Assembly (NCBI RefSeq): GCF_021412585.1
Contig: NZ_JAKCMI010000046.1
Span: 1 to 64,000 of the forward strand
Reading direction: 5' to 3'
Origin: Halomonas alkalisoli
Lineage (GTDB): Bacteria > Pseudomonadota > Gammaproteobacteria > Pseudomonadales > Halomonadaceae
DNA: 64,000 bases
The first letter of the stretch is position 1, and each line of letters opens with the position of its first letter. Shown in pieces: positions 28,513 through 37,301 of the stretch. The position numbers and the translations under genes are program-made. Under the pieces are notes generated by a model. That model saw only the letters and a list, made by a program, of their open reading frames with translations. It searched no databases and was not told the DNA's origin.

Positions 28513-28627
28513 TCCCTCCCGCCGGCTCTCCCACAGCGCGCCTTAGCCAGGCCACGTACCGTCATCCTGCAGCCAGCTCTTGCCCAGATTCACCACTAAA
28601 TCTTGCAACAACAAGACGGGTAACACC

Positions 28628-30331
28628 ATGACACGCCAACACTCACAGAATCGCGTCCAGAACAGCTACGTCAGCGGTATCAGCGACACCCCCCTCAAGG
28701 GACAGACCATTGGCGACTGCTTCGACGAGACGGTCGCACGTTTTCCCGATGGCGACGCCCTGCTCAGCCTTCACCAGGGCCTGCGCTATACCTGGACGGA
28801 GCTGCAGCAAGCGGTGGATGAGGCGGCCCGTGCCCTGCTGGCATTGGGCGTGGTAAAAGGCGACCGTGTCGGCATCTGGTCACCCAACTGCGCCGAATGG
28901 ACCATCACCCAGTTCGCCACCGCCAAGATCGGCGCGGTACTGGTCAACATCAACCCCAGCTATCGTACCCACGAGCTGGACTATGCCCTCAAGCAATCGG
29001 GCGCCTCGACGCTGGTCCTGCAGGGGAAATTCAAGTCTTCCGACTACGTGGCTACCCTGGCTGAGCTGGCACCTGAGATACGAGACGCCGCACCTGACAC
29101 CTTCAGCTGCGCCAGCCTTCCGGAGCTCAAGCGGGTCGTCTGCCTCGACGCGGACCTCGCCCTGCCCGGCATGCTCACCTGGCAGGGCATGCTTGGCCAT
29201 GCCGACCAGGTCTCCGCCGAGGACCTGGCGGACGTCCAGGGCAGCCTCCAGTTCGACGACCCGATCAATATCCAGTACACCTCCGGCACCACCGGGGCCC
29301 CCAAGGGAGCCACCCTCTCCCACCACAACATTCTCAACAACGGCTTCTTCGTCGCCCGCACCATGGGCTTCACCGAGAAGGACCGCCTGGTGATTCCGGT
29401 GCCGCTCTACCACTGCTTCGGCATGGTGATGGGCAACCTGGGCTGCATGACCCATGGCGCCACCATGATCTACCCGGGAGACGGCTTCGAACCCGAGGCG
29501 ACGCTGAAGGCTGTTTCCGAGGAGAAGGCCACGGCGCTGTACGGCGTGCCCACCATGTTCATCGCCGAACTGGAGCACCCAAACTTCGCACAGTACGACC
29601 TCTCGACCCTGCGCACCGGCATCATGGCAGGCTCCATCTGCCCCATCGAGGTGATGCGCCAGGTCATCGACAAGATGAACATGGAAGACGTCACCATCTG
29701 CTACGGCATGACCGAGACCAGCCCGGTGAGCTTCCAGACCCAGACCGATGCGCCGCTGGACAAGCGCGTGACCACAGTAGGCACGATCCATCCGCACCTG
29801 GAGGTCAAGCTGGTCAGCCCCGAGACCGGTGCGGTGGTGCCCCGTGGCGAGACCGGCGAGCTCTGCACCCGCGGCTACAGCGTGATGCTGGGCTACTGGC
29901 AGAACGAGGAAGCCACCGACAAGTCCATCGACGCGGCCGGCTGGATGCACACCGGCGACCTGGCCACCATGGATGAAGAGGGCTATGTGGCCATCGTTGG
30001 GCGCATCAAGGACATGATCATCCGCGGCGGCGAGAACATCTATCCCCGCGAGATCGAGGACTTCCTCTATACCCACCCGGCCATCTCCGACGTCCAGGTG
30101 ATCGGCGTACCCGACGAGAAGTACGGCGAAGAGGTGATGGCCTGGGTCAAGCTCGGCGAAGGGCAGCAGCTGACCGGCGATGAGCTGAAGGCGTTCTGCA
30201 AGGGCAAGATCGCCCACTACAAGGTGCCGCGCTACGTGAAGTTCGTCGATGAATTCCCGATGACCGTCACCGGCAAGATCCAGAAGTTCAAGATGCGCGA
30301 GGAAGCCACCCACGAGCTGGGGCTGGCGTGA
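28628..30331 (+). CDS. AMP-binding fatty acyl-CoA synthetase
   Basis: 567 residues from MTRQHSQNRVQNSYVSG. ANL superfamily adenylating enzyme: P-loop QYTSGTTGAPKGATLSHHN near residue 218, GVPTMFIAELEHP, YGMTETSPVSFQT, TGDLATMDEEGYV, hinge GRIKDMIIRGGENIYPREIEDFL near 460, and the catalytic Lys in TVTGKIQKFKMRE. It activates a short or medium/branched acid to its CoA ester. Close in type to the synthetases that accompany liu and acyl-degradation clusters. It is 115 bp downstream of liuR on the same strand. Exact chain length cannot be read from the sequence. The ribosome binding site is weak. Confidence 0.88.
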   Translation: MTRQHSQNRVQNSYVSGISDTPLKGQTIGDCFDETVARFPDGDALLSLHQGLRYTWTELQQAVDEAARALLALGVVKGDRVGIWSPNCAEWTITQFATAKIGAVLVNINPSYRTHELDYALKQSGASTLVLQGKFKSSDYVATLAELAPEIRDAAPDTFSCASLPELKRVVCLDADLALPGMLTWQGMLGHADQVSAEDLADVQGSLQFDDPINIQYTSGTTGAPKGATLSHHNILNNGFFVARTMGFTEKDRLVIPVPLYHCFGMVMGNLGCMTHGATMIYPGDGFEPEATLKAVSEEKATALYGVPTMFIAELEHPNFAQYDLSTLRTGIMAGSICPIEVMRQVIDKMNMEDVTICYGMTETSPVSFQTQTDAPLDKRVTTVGTIHPHLEVKLVSPETGAVVPRGETGELCTRGYSVMLGYWQNEEATDKSIDAAGWMHTGDLATMDEEGYVAIVGRIKDMIIRGGENIYPREIEDFLYTHPAISDVQVIGVPDEKYGEEVMAWVKLGEGQQLTGDELKAFCKGKIAHYKVPRYVKFVDEFPMTVTGKIQKFKMREEATHELGLA

Positions 30332-30349
30332 TCGGATAATCGCTCTTGG

Positions 30350-30612
30350 TGCCGATGCTGGCTATTGTTGTCAGCGTCGGCAGCCTCCGCCGAGGCGCCT
30401 GGCGGCGCCAGTCGCGACGCGGAGCGGCGCTCCTACAAAGTCGGCGACTACCTCGCTGTAGGAGGAAGCTTTAGCTCCGGTCCGACGCATCGGCGACTGG
30501 AGGCCGAAGGACTCCTGGCGGTGTTGCCAATGATTGCGGTAATAGCCAGCGACGGCGGCCTCCGCCAAGGCGCCTGCCGGCGCCAGTCGCGACGCGGAGC
30601 GGCGCTCCAACA
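30350..30612. repeat. Two copies of the two-armed intergenic repeat (cluster 5)
   Basis: Between converging genes. A left-truncated copy at about 30350-30437 ends CTCCTACA instead of the usual CTCCAACA; a complete copy at 30457-30612 has the extra CGGTCCGACGCATCGG block. The linker GTCGGCGACTACCTCGC matches one of the two linker types of cluster 1. Nothing else lies in the gap 30332-30656. Confidence 0.88.
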
Positions 30613-30656
30613 GCTGTATTTTCCTGCAATGGCGGTCACTGCCGAGACACTCTTCC

Positions 30657-31235
30657 CTACAACCCCTTGGGTGCGAAGATTCCCGGGGCGTTGCGCCAGT
30701 ATCCCTTGTAGTCCATGCCGAAGCCGAAGACGTAGCGGTCGACGACTTCCAGGCCGCAGTAGTCGGCGCGCAGGTCGGGCACGGCCTTGCGGTCGTGGCG
30801 CTTGTCGACCAGTACCGCCGTCGAGACGCTCTTGGCACCTGCCTTGTGGCAGTAGTCAAGGATGGCAGCAAGCGTGGTGCCTTCGTCGAGGATGTCGTCG
30901 ACGATCACGACGTGACGGTCGGCCATGGGCACTTCCGGCGAGACGCGCCAGAACAGGTCGCCACCACGGATACCACCGCGATAGCGCGTGGCATGCAGGT
31001 AGTCGACTTCCAGCGGAAAGCCCAGGCGAGTCAGAAGATGGCCGGTGGTGATCAGGCCACCGTTCATCACGCAGTAGAAGACCGGCAGCTTGTCGCCCAG
31101 ATCAGCGGTGATCTGCTCCGCCATGCGATCGAGAGCAACTTCGACCTCCTCTTGCGTGATCAGGCAGTCGGCACTCTCCATGACATCGCGCATGGTGGTC
31201 AGGGACTGGTGGAAATCGGGATCGAGTTTGGGCAT
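30657..31235 (-). CDS. hpt: Hypoxanthine-guanine phosphoribosyltransferase
   Basis: 192 residues. Transfers the phosphoribosyl group of PRPP to hypoxanthine or guanine, making IMP or GMP. The PRPP motif HVVIVDDILDEGTTLAAI is near residues 108-125. The protein resembles the longer proteobacterial form (FYCVMNGGLITTGHLL, LEVDYLHATRYRGG, VVDRYVFGFGMDYKGYWRN). It is 45 bp downstream of nagZ on the same strand. A second set of purine phosphoribosyltransferases (apt, gpt) lies at 48.4-49.4 kb. Confidence 0.93.
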   Translation of the reverse strand: MPKLDPDFHQSLTTMRDVMESADCLITQEEVEVALDRMAEQITADLGDKLPVFYCVMNGGLITTGHLLTRLGFPLEVDYLHATRYRGGIRGGDLFWRVSPEVPMADRHVVIVDDILDEGTTLAAILDYCHKAGAKSVSTAVLVDKRHDRKAVPDLRADYCGLEVVDRYVFGFGMDYKGYWRNAPGIFAPKGL

Positions 31236-31280
31236 TGGGAGCTCATGTCGCTGAAGGGTAATCGGGACGGACGTGATCGT

Positions 31281-32294
31281 TCAGTCCTGGGCCATGGCCT
31301 CGAGGCGGGCGTGAACGCGGCGCCAGCGCCCCAGCGCTTCCAGGGCTTCAGGCTCCGGGCGAGCCCGGCCATAGCGCAGCCGGGTCGCCGGGCGTAGCGT
31401 GCGACCCTGGCAGGCGTCCAGCACCTCCAGGGCGGCAGCGCGATCGTTGCACACCAGCACCATGTCGCAGCCGGCGTCCAGCGCCGCCTGGGCACGCTCG
31501 CGAGGGCCGCCGGCGAATCCGGCGCCGGCCATGCCGAGGTCGTCGGAGAAGATCGTGCCCTTGAAGCCGAGCGATTCGCGCAGCAGCCCCAGCCAGCTGT
31601 TGGAGAAGCCGGCGGGGCGGGCATCGAAGGCACTGTAGATGACATGGGCGGGCATGACGCCGTCGAGTCGGCCGGCCAGGTTGGCGAAGGGCACCAGGTC
31701 ATGGCCGCGGATGACTTCGATGGGTCGGTCGTCGACGGGCAGCTCCAGGTGCGAATCGGCGGCGACACCACCGTGGCCGGGAAAGTGCTTGCCGACTGCC
31801 GCCATGCCGGCCTCATGCAGGCCGGCCACGAAGGCTTCGGCCATGGCGGAAACCGCGACGGGATCGCGGGAAAAGCTGCGATCGCCGATCACGCTGGAGA
31901 TGCCGCTGTCGACATCGAGCACCGGAGCAAAGCTGAGGTCGAGCCCACAGGCGGCCATTTCCATGCCCATCAACCAGCCGGTGTCCAGGCAGAGCCGCAG
32001 GGTGACTTCCGGGGCGACACCGTAGTCGCGGCCGATGCGTCCCATGGAGGGTATCCGGGTTACCCCCTGGCGCAGGCGCTGCACCCGTCCGCCCTCCTGG
32101 TCGACCGTCAATAGCAGCTCGGGGCGCAGGCGACGGATGCCATCACAGAGTGCGCGGACCTGGCGTGCATCCTCGATGTTGCGGGAGAAGAGGATCACCC
32201 CGCCCACCTCGGGGCGCAGCAATAGCCTGCGCTCGTCGTCAGTCAGTCGCGTGCCTTCCAGATCCAGCATCACCGGGCCGAGGGTCTGCGTCAT
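31281..32294 (-). CDS. nagZ: Beta-N-acetylhexosaminidase NagZ
   Basis: 337 residues. Cytoplasmic glycoside hydrolase family 3 enzyme that removes N-acetylglucosamine from anhydro-muropeptides in peptidoglycan recycling. Diagnostic motif KHFPGHGGVAADSHLELP near residues 165-182 contains the catalytic His-Asp; LLLTVDQEGGRVQRLR and FSDDLGMAGA supply substrate and nucleophile regions. No signal peptide, as expected. AAGGAA precedes the ATG. It lies between an L,D-transpeptidase gene and hpt, so it may be co-transcribed with another cell-wall gene. Confidence 0.95.
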   Translation of the reverse strand: MTQTLGPVMLDLEGTRLTDDERRLLLRPEVGGVILFSRNIEDARQVRALCDGIRRLRPELLLTVDQEGGRVQRLRQGVTRIPSMGRIGRDYGVAPEVTLRLCLDTGWLMGMEMAACGLDLSFAPVLDVDSGISSVIGDRSFSRDPVAVSAMAEAFVAGLHEAGMAAVGKHFPGHGGVAADSHLELPVDDRPIEVIRGHDLVPFANLAGRLDGVMPAHVIYSAFDARPAGFSNSWLGLLRESLGFKGTIFSDDLGMAGAGFAGGPRERAQAALDAGCDMVLVCNDRAAALEVLDACQGRTLRPATRLRYGRARPEPEALEALGRWRRVHARLEAMAQD

Positions 32295-32382
32295 GATCGG
32301 GTTCCTTGGGCTAGAAGGAGGCTGATTCTAGACCAAAGTTGGCCGAGGTGACAGCCATGCGCAAGGCCCTGGCGACTCCCCG

Positions 32383-32901
32383 TCAGTCATGCAACCACAC
32401 GGGAGTCCCCGGGGTGGCCAGGGAGAAGACCTGGAGCAGCGACGGGGCGCTCAGGCGAATGCAACCGTGGGAGCGCGGTACGCCCATGGGCTGGTCGGGA
32501 GGCGTGCCGTGCAGGTAGATATAGCGCCGCTGGCTGTCGACCTCTCCGCCACGGTTGAATCCCCGCTCCAGCCCGCAGAGCCAGATGATGCGGGTGAGTA
32601 TCCAGTCGCGGCGGGGATGAGCCTCGGCCAGCTCCGGGGAGTACCGTTCGCCGGTGGGCCGGCGCCCTCGAAACACCGTGCCCTGTGGCAGCCCGTCGCC
32701 GATGGCGGCGCGAACGTAGTGCCACCCCAGCGGGGTGCAGCCGCTCCCCTCCTGCTGGCCGGTTCCTGCCAGGGCGGTGGAGACGGCCCACTCGGCCAGG
32801 GGTCTTGCGCCCTGCCAGTGGACCAGGCACTGATTCACGACGTCGACTTCCAGCCAGGTGTCCGTTGCCGGCGGCAGCTCGGTCAGCCGCGGGGTACGCA
32901 T
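32383..32901 (-). CDS. L,D-transpeptidase (YkuD domain)
   Basis: 172 residues. YkuD catalytic signature YIYLHGTPPDQPMGVPRSHGCIRLS near residues 128-152, with the nucleophile Cys in SHGCIRL. Such enzymes cross-link peptidoglycan stems or attach proteins to them. No signal peptide or membrane anchor is visible (the protein starts MRTPRLTELPPATDTW), which is odd for a periplasmic enzyme; it may be a cytoplasmic carboxypeptidase-like member acting on recycled muropeptides, consistent with nagZ downstream. Its start codon is 1 bp from the psrA stop, so the two are translationally coupled. Confidence 0.88.
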   Translation of the reverse strand: MRTPRLTELPPATDTWLEVDVVNQCLVHWQGARPLAEWAVSTALAGTGQQEGSGCTPLGWHYVRAAIGDGLPQGTVFRGRRPTGERYSPELAEAHPRRDWILTRIIWLCGLERGFNRGGEVDSQRRYIYLHGTPPDQPMGVPRSHGCIRLSAPSLLQVFSLATPGTPVWLHD

Positions 32902-32902
32902 G

Positions 32903-33568
32903 TCAGCTCGCCTCGGCCTTCGGCATGGGGGGCGGTGGGAGCGGTGCGTTCATGGCAGCCACCACCACCGGCCGCAAGCGGCGGATGAGGTCGCGCACGG
33001 TGACATGCTCCTGATAATCCTTTTCGGCGATATCACGCAACGCATCCAGCCCGGACAGGGTGAAGATGACGGTGCCCAGCACAAAGTGTAGCCGCCAGAA
33101 GCGCTCGGAGTCCGGCAAGTCGGGGGTCGCCAGTCGCACCAGCTCGGTGAAACGGGAGAACACACTGCCGTACTCTTCCTGGATGTAACGCCGCAGATGC
33201 CCCTGGGCCTGACTGTAGGCAAGCCCCAGCAGCTTCATGAATACCTTGAGGCTGTGGCGCTCGGCTGGCACGTCCAGGACGGTGCGGGCCATGGTTTCCA
33301 GCAGGACTTCCAGCGGGATGACGCCACCGGCATGCTGTGCCTCGAGCTCATCCAGGGCATGGTGGAAGCGTACCGTGAACGGATCCAGGTAGCGGGCAAA
33401 TACCGCCTGAATCAGCGCTTTCTTGGAGCCAAAGTGGTAGTTCACCGCGGCCAGGTTGACTCGCGCCTTGCTGGTTATGGTCCGCAGTGAGGTTTCCGCA
33501 AAGCCACGCTCGGCGAACAATACTTCAGCCGTATCGAGTATGCGTGTGACGGTATCGGTTTGAGCCAT
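32903..33568 (-). CDS. psrA: TetR family fatty acid-responsive regulator PsrA
   Basis: 221 residues. N-terminal TetR helix-turn-helix TRILDTAEVLFAERGFAETSLRTITSKARVNLAAVNYHFGSKKALIQAVFARYLDPF matches PsrA of pseudomonads almost residue by residue. PsrA senses long-chain fatty acids and controls beta-oxidation, rpoS and its own gene. Divergent from lexA, the same arrangement as in Pseudomonas aeruginosa. A GAAAC-N4-GTTT site lies 16 bp upstream of the start codon and would allow autoregulation. The C-terminus ends in a proline-rich PLPPPPMP tail. Confidence 0.88.
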   Translation of the reverse strand: MAQTDTVTRILDTAEVLFAERGFAETSLRTITSKARVNLAAVNYHFGSKKALIQAVFARYLDPFTVRFHHALDELEAQHAGGVIPLEVLLETMARTVLDVPAERHSLKVFMKLLGLAYSQAQGHLRRYIQEEYGSVFSRFTELVRLATPDLPDSERFWRLHFVLGTVIFTLSGLDALRDIAEKDYQEHVTVRDLIRRLRPVVVAAMNAPLPPPPMPKAEAS

Positions 33569-33584
33569 GATCCTGGTCCCGCTG

Positions 33585-33598
33585 GAAACGAGTGTTTA
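33585..33598. promoter_or_regulatory. PsrA-type operator upstream of psrA
   Basis: GAAAC-GAGT-GTTTA fits the PsrA box (G/C)AAAC-N2to4-GTTT(G/C), with only the last base deviating. It is located 16 bp from the psrA start codon. Confidence 0.72.
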
Positions 33599-33716
33599 AA
33601 ACATTACAAAAGTCTACGTGATTTCGACGATTCACTCAAATCTATCAACGACCGGCTGTTTGAAACGCTGCTTGCCACAGGAGTGCACGCGCCTTTTTAC
33701 TGGATAGACTTCCATG

Positions 33717-33732
33717 CTGTATACTTGAACAA
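33717..33732. promoter_or_regulatory. LexA (SOS) box upstream of lexA
   Basis: CTGT-ATACTTGA-ACAA differs by one base from the gammaproteobacterial consensus CTGT-N8-ACAG. It overlaps a plausible -10 element (TATACT, 33720-33725) 29 bp upstream of the lexA start codon, the expected place for autorepression. Confidence 0.8.
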
Positions 33733-33761
33733 TACTCAAGGCACCGCTACCCGGAGGTCGC

Positions 33762-34406
33762 ATGTCACGCCCCCTCACCGCCCGCCAGCAGAACGTCTTC
33801 GACTTCATCGTCAAGACGATGAACGAGTTCGGCTACCCGCCGACTCGCGCCGAGATCGCCCGAGCCCTGGGCTTTCGCTCTCCCAACGCGGCCGAGGAGC
33901 ACCTTCGGGCCCTGGAGCGCAAGGGTGTCATCCGGGTCATCCGTGGCACGTCGCGGGGTATTCGCCTGCCGGCGCAGGATGCCGAGCCGGTCGGAGGCGA
34001 ACCCGCCGTGGAAGGCTTGCCGATCATCGGCGAGGTAGCGGCCGGCAGCCCTATCCTTGCCGCCGAGCACATCGACCGCTACTGCCCCCTGCCCCCCGAA
34101 TTCTTCACCCCCCGTGCCGACTACCTGCTCAAGGTCCGCGGCCTCTCCATGAAGGATGCCGGCATCCTCGAGGGCGACCTGCTGGCCGTGCATCGCACGG
34201 AGCGAGTGCGTGACGGCCAGATCGTCGTCGCCCGGCTCGAGGACGAGGTCACCGTCAAGCGCTTCCATCGCAACGGCCACCGGGTCGTCCTCGAAGCGGA
34301 GAATGCCGACTTCGCCCCCATCGAGGTGGACCTGCGCCACCAGCCGCTGGAGATAGAAGGAATCGGCGTGGGAGTGATTCGCGGCGGCAGCGGCCAGGCG
34401 CTGTGA
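33762..34406 (+). CDS. lexA: SOS repressor LexA
   Basis: 214 residues. N-terminal winged helix (TARQQNVFDFIVKTMNEFGYPPTRAEIARALGFRSPNAAEEHLRAL), self-cleavage site between Ala94 and Gly95 (GEVAAGSP), catalytic Ser129 (RGLSMKD) and Lys166 (VTVKRF). RecA filaments trigger autocleavage and induction of DNA repair genes. It is preceded by its own SOS box, is divergent from psrA, and is followed 40 bp later by dinB, which should therefore share the SOS response. Confidence 0.97.
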   Translation: MSRPLTARQQNVFDFIVKTMNEFGYPPTRAEIARALGFRSPNAAEEHLRALERKGVIRVIRGTSRGIRLPAQDAEPVGGEPAVEGLPIIGEVAAGSPILAAEHIDRYCPLPPEFFTPRADYLLKVRGLSMKDAGILEGDLLAVHRTERVRDGQIVVARLEDEVTVKRFHRNGHRVVLEAENADFAPIEVDLRHQPLEIEGIGVGVIRGGSGQAL

Positions 34407-34446
34407 TGCCCCCGGTCACGCTCGGCTAGCGGTCGGACGGTCGCTC

Positions 34447-35502
34447 ATGGATCCCGTGCGCAAGATACTGCATGCCGATTGCGACTGCTTCTATGCCGCG
34501 GTGGAAATGCGCGACAACCCGGCGCTGCGCGAGATTCCGCTGGCCATCGGCGGCAGCGCCGAGGGTCGCGGTGTCATTGCCACATGCAACTACCCGGCTC
34601 GCCGCTATGGCATCCACTCTGCGATGCCCACGGCGCGAGCCTTGCGGCTGTGCCCTCACCTCACCCTGCTCCCCGGCGACTTCGAACGCTATCGCGAAGC
34701 ATCGCGCCGGATTCAGGCCATTTTCCATGAGCTGACTCCGCTGGTGGAGCCGCTGTCGCTGGACGAGGCCTTTCTCGATGTCACGGCGGTGACACGCTTC
34801 TCCGGCAGCGCCACCTGGATGGCACGCTGGCTGAAGGAAGAGTGCCAGCGACGCGTGGGCATTACCGTTTCGGTGGGCGCCGCCCCATCGAAGTTCCTGG
34901 CAAAGATCGCCAGCGACTGGGAGAAACCCGACGGCCTGACGGTGATCTCCCCGGACCGGGTCGGTGCCTTCATCGAGAAACTGCCGGTGACCAAGCTCCA
35001 TGGCGTGGGCCCGGCCACCGCCAAGCGACTGAAGGCCCTGGATATCGACACTTGCCACGACCTGCAGCACCTGCCCCAGGAGCGGCTGATCCAGGAGTTC
35101 GGCAAATTCGGACATCGACTGTTCGAGCTGGCCCGCGGCATCGACAACCGCCCGGTAAGGATGGAGCGCGAGCGCAAGTCGGTCAGCGTGGAGACCACCT
35201 TCGCCAGCGACCTTCCCGGACTGGCCGACTGCCACGGGGAGCTTGCGTCGCTGTGCGATCGCCTCGAGTCCCGCCTCGCACGTCACGGCCACCCGCCGCT
35301 GGCAGGGCTGTTCGTCAAGGTGCGCTTCGATGATTTCAGCCTGACGACCATGGAGGGGCGTGGAAGCAGGCTCTGCAGCAGGACCTTCAGCGCCCTGATG
35401 GCGCAGGCCTGGGCGCGCAAGAAGCGACCGGTGCGCCTGCTGGGTGTCGGGGTAAGGCTGGTGTCGGAGGATGCCAGGCGACAGCTGACGCTCCCTCTGT
35501 AG
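34447..35502 (+). CDS. dinB: DNA polymerase IV (Y-family, DinB)
   Basis: 351 residues, the normal DinB length. Error-prone translesion polymerase. Palm and finger motifs ILHADCDCFYAAVEMRDNPALREIPLAIGG (catalytic Asp in the first block), GVIATCNYPARRYGIHSAMP, EPLSLDEAFLDVT (catalytic DE) and SVGAAPSKFLAKIASDWEKPDG are all intact; helix-hairpin-helix LHGVGPATAKRL follows. The last residues QLTLPL match the beta-clamp binding peptide seen at DinB C-termini. It lies 40 bp after lexA; no SOS box of its own is visible, so induction probably comes by read-through from the lexA promoter. Confidence 0.96.
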   Translation: MDPVRKILHADCDCFYAAVEMRDNPALREIPLAIGGSAEGRGVIATCNYPARRYGIHSAMPTARALRLCPHLTLLPGDFERYREASRRIQAIFHELTPLVEPLSLDEAFLDVTAVTRFSGSATWMARWLKEECQRRVGITVSVGAAPSKFLAKIASDWEKPDGLTVISPDRVGAFIEKLPVTKLHGVGPATAKRLKALDIDTCHDLQHLPQERLIQEFGKFGHRLFELARGIDNRPVRMERERKSVSVETTFASDLPGLADCHGELASLCDRLESRLARHGHPPLAGLFVKVRFDDFSLTTMEGRGSRLCSRTFSALMAQAWARKKRPVRLLGVGVRLVSEDARRQLTLPL

Positions 35503-35589
35503 CACCCACCCCATGGCACCCGCCCTACAAGATATGCCCCCGTTCTACAGCACTCTCACCAGATAGCCGCCAGGTAGCGAAACCCTGCC

Positions 35590-36261
35590 CTACTTGGTGT
35601 CGATATAGCGATGATCGTTGAAGGTGGCCACCCAGCCGGGATGGTAGACCATCAGGATACTGAGCAGCATGCCGGTCAGAAACGCCTCGGAGGGCATCAG
35701 CAGGGGTAGAAAGAGCGCGTATTCCCGCGCCAGGTAGATCGCTTCCGGATCGGTCGCCCCCAGCATGACCAGCCCCAGGCCGGCGAGCCCGGTGCCGAGC
35801 GTGGCCAGTGCCGCGCCGAAGAAGCCGCAGAGAAAGAGAAAGACCATCAGGTTGTCCGGCAGGTGCCGATCCACCAGCCGCCAGATCAGCACGGTGACGC
35901 CAACGGGTATCACGCCGGTCATCAGCACGTTGACACCCAATAGCGGCCAGGCAGCCTTGCCGAGCAGGACCAGGGCCAGGTTGGCGAGCAGGTTGGTGAC
36001 CAGCGCCAGGGGCGCCTTGAAGACCAGCGTCAGCAGTGCCGTGAACATGAGATGCAGGGTCAGCCAGTCGACGGCCTGGGCGCGCAGCTGCCAGAGCAAC
36101 AGCACGGCGACGGTCGCCCCCAGCCAGCGATGCTGCAACGCCCTGTCCGCCAGCAGCGTCTCCCACGGCCGCTGAGCCAGGGCCAGGCCCATGACGCCCA
36201 GCGACAGCACGCCGCAGGCGATCAACAGCCAGGGGGCCAGCATGGGCTCGGAAAACGACAT
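35590..36261 (-). CDS. CbiM-like integral membrane protein (energy-coupling factor permease family)
   Basis: 223 residues, almost wholly hydrophobic with about six or seven transmembrane helices. The segments PDNLMVFLFLCGFFGAALATLGTGLAGLGLVML and MPSEAFLTGMLLSILMVYHPGWVATFND resemble the short CbiM-like proteins of pseudomonads. The canonical N-terminal MHI metal-binding start of true CbiM/NikM subunits is missing, and no ATPase or T-component gene is adjacent, so cobalt or nickel transport is doubtful. It is 21 bp downstream of purU on the same strand. Confidence 0.7.
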   Translation of the reverse strand: MSFSEPMLAPWLLIACGVLSLGVMGLALAQRPWETLLADRALQHRWLGATVAVLLLWQLRAQAVDWLTLHLMFTALLTLVFKAPLALVTNLLANLALVLLGKAAWPLLGVNVLMTGVIPVGVTVLIWRLVDRHLPDNLMVFLFLCGFFGAALATLGTGLAGLGLVMLGATDPEAIYLAREYALFLPLLMPSEAFLTGMLLSILMVYHPGWVATFNDHRYIDTK

Positions 36262-36282
36262 GACCGCCTCCAGGATGCAGGC

Positions 36283-37137
36283 TCAGGCAAAGACGACCGT
36301 CTTGTTGCCGTGGATCAGCACGCGATCTTCGAGGTGCCAGCGCAGCCCCCGCGCCAGCACGGCTTTCTCCACATCACGGCCGAAGCGGACCAGATCACCG
36401 GGAGTGTGACAGTGACTGACCCGATGGATGTCCTGTTCGATGATAGGGCCGGCATCAAGTTCCTCGGTCACGTAGTGGCAGGTGGCGCCGATCAGCTTGA
36501 CCCCCCTGTCGTGGGCCTGATGATAAGGGCGAGCGCCGGCAAACGACGGCAGGAAGCTGTGATGAATATTGATGACCCGCCCGGCGTATCGCTGGCACAG
36601 GCTGGGCGGCAGGATCTGCATGTAGCGCGCCAGTACCACCGTATCCGCCTCCAGCGCTTTCACTTGCGCTTCGATCTCGGCAAATGCTCGCGCCTTGTCG
36701 GCGGCATCGACGGGCACATGAAAATAGGGCAGTCCATGCCACTCCACCATGCCCCGCATGTCGGGATGATTGGATATCACACCGACGATATCGCCCTCCA
36801 TCTCCCCCGCGGTCCAGCGATAGAGCAGGTCCACCAGGCAGTGTGATTCGCGAGACACCATGACCACTACCCGTGGGCGTTGGCGTGTATCGCGCAGTGC
36901 CCAGTCCATCTCGAATTCCCGCGCCACTGGCGCGAAGGCCTCTCTCAACTCGTCCCCCGTCATGTCGATGGAGTCGGCGAGGATTTCATAGCGCATGAAG
37001 AAGCGGCCCGACGCCAGGTCGGAGTGCTGACTGGCCTCGGTAATGGAGCCACCATGGCCGGAAATGAAACCGGAAACACGCGCCACGATGCCGCGACGAT
37101 CAGGACAGGAAACGACCAGACGGTAGTAGTGGGACAT
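36283..37137 (-). CDS. purU: Formyltetrahydrofolate deformylase PurU
   Basis: 284 residues from MSHYYRLVVSCPDRRGIVARV. N-terminal ACT domain (about 1-85), then a formyltransferase-like catalytic domain with ARYMQILPPSLCQRYAGRVINIHHSFLPSFAGARPYHQAHDRGVKLIGATCHYVTEELDAGPII, containing the Asn-His-Asp catalytic residues. It hydrolyses 10-formyl-THF to formate and THF, balancing one-carbon pools and providing formate for purine synthesis. An in-frame ATG at 37362 would overlap the divergent RNase J-like gene and is rejected. Confidence 0.94.
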   Translation of the reverse strand: MSHYYRLVVSCPDRRGIVARVSGFISGHGGSITEASQHSDLASGRFFMRYEILADSIDMTGDELREAFAPVAREFEMDWALRDTRQRPRVVVMVSRESHCLVDLLYRWTAGEMEGDIVGVISNHPDMRGMVEWHGLPYFHVPVDAADKARAFAEIEAQVKALEADTVVLARYMQILPPSLCQRYAGRVINIHHSFLPSFAGARPYHQAHDRGVKLIGATCHYVTEELDAGPIIEQDIHRVSHCHTPGDLVRFGRDVEKAVLARGLRWHLEDRVLIHGNKTVVFA

Positions 37138-37301
37138 GGGCAACCATCGACTTCTGAGCGTGGATCGGAGAGCGCGCATTGTAGCGAACTCAGGGGCGCG
37201 AGACACGTCGAAAACCCCGGCGGCCCCCGGGGGACTCACATTGTGGAGGGCCGCGCCGATCCCGTATAGTGAAGGTTCCATTGCCTGACCATGATGTGCC
37301 G

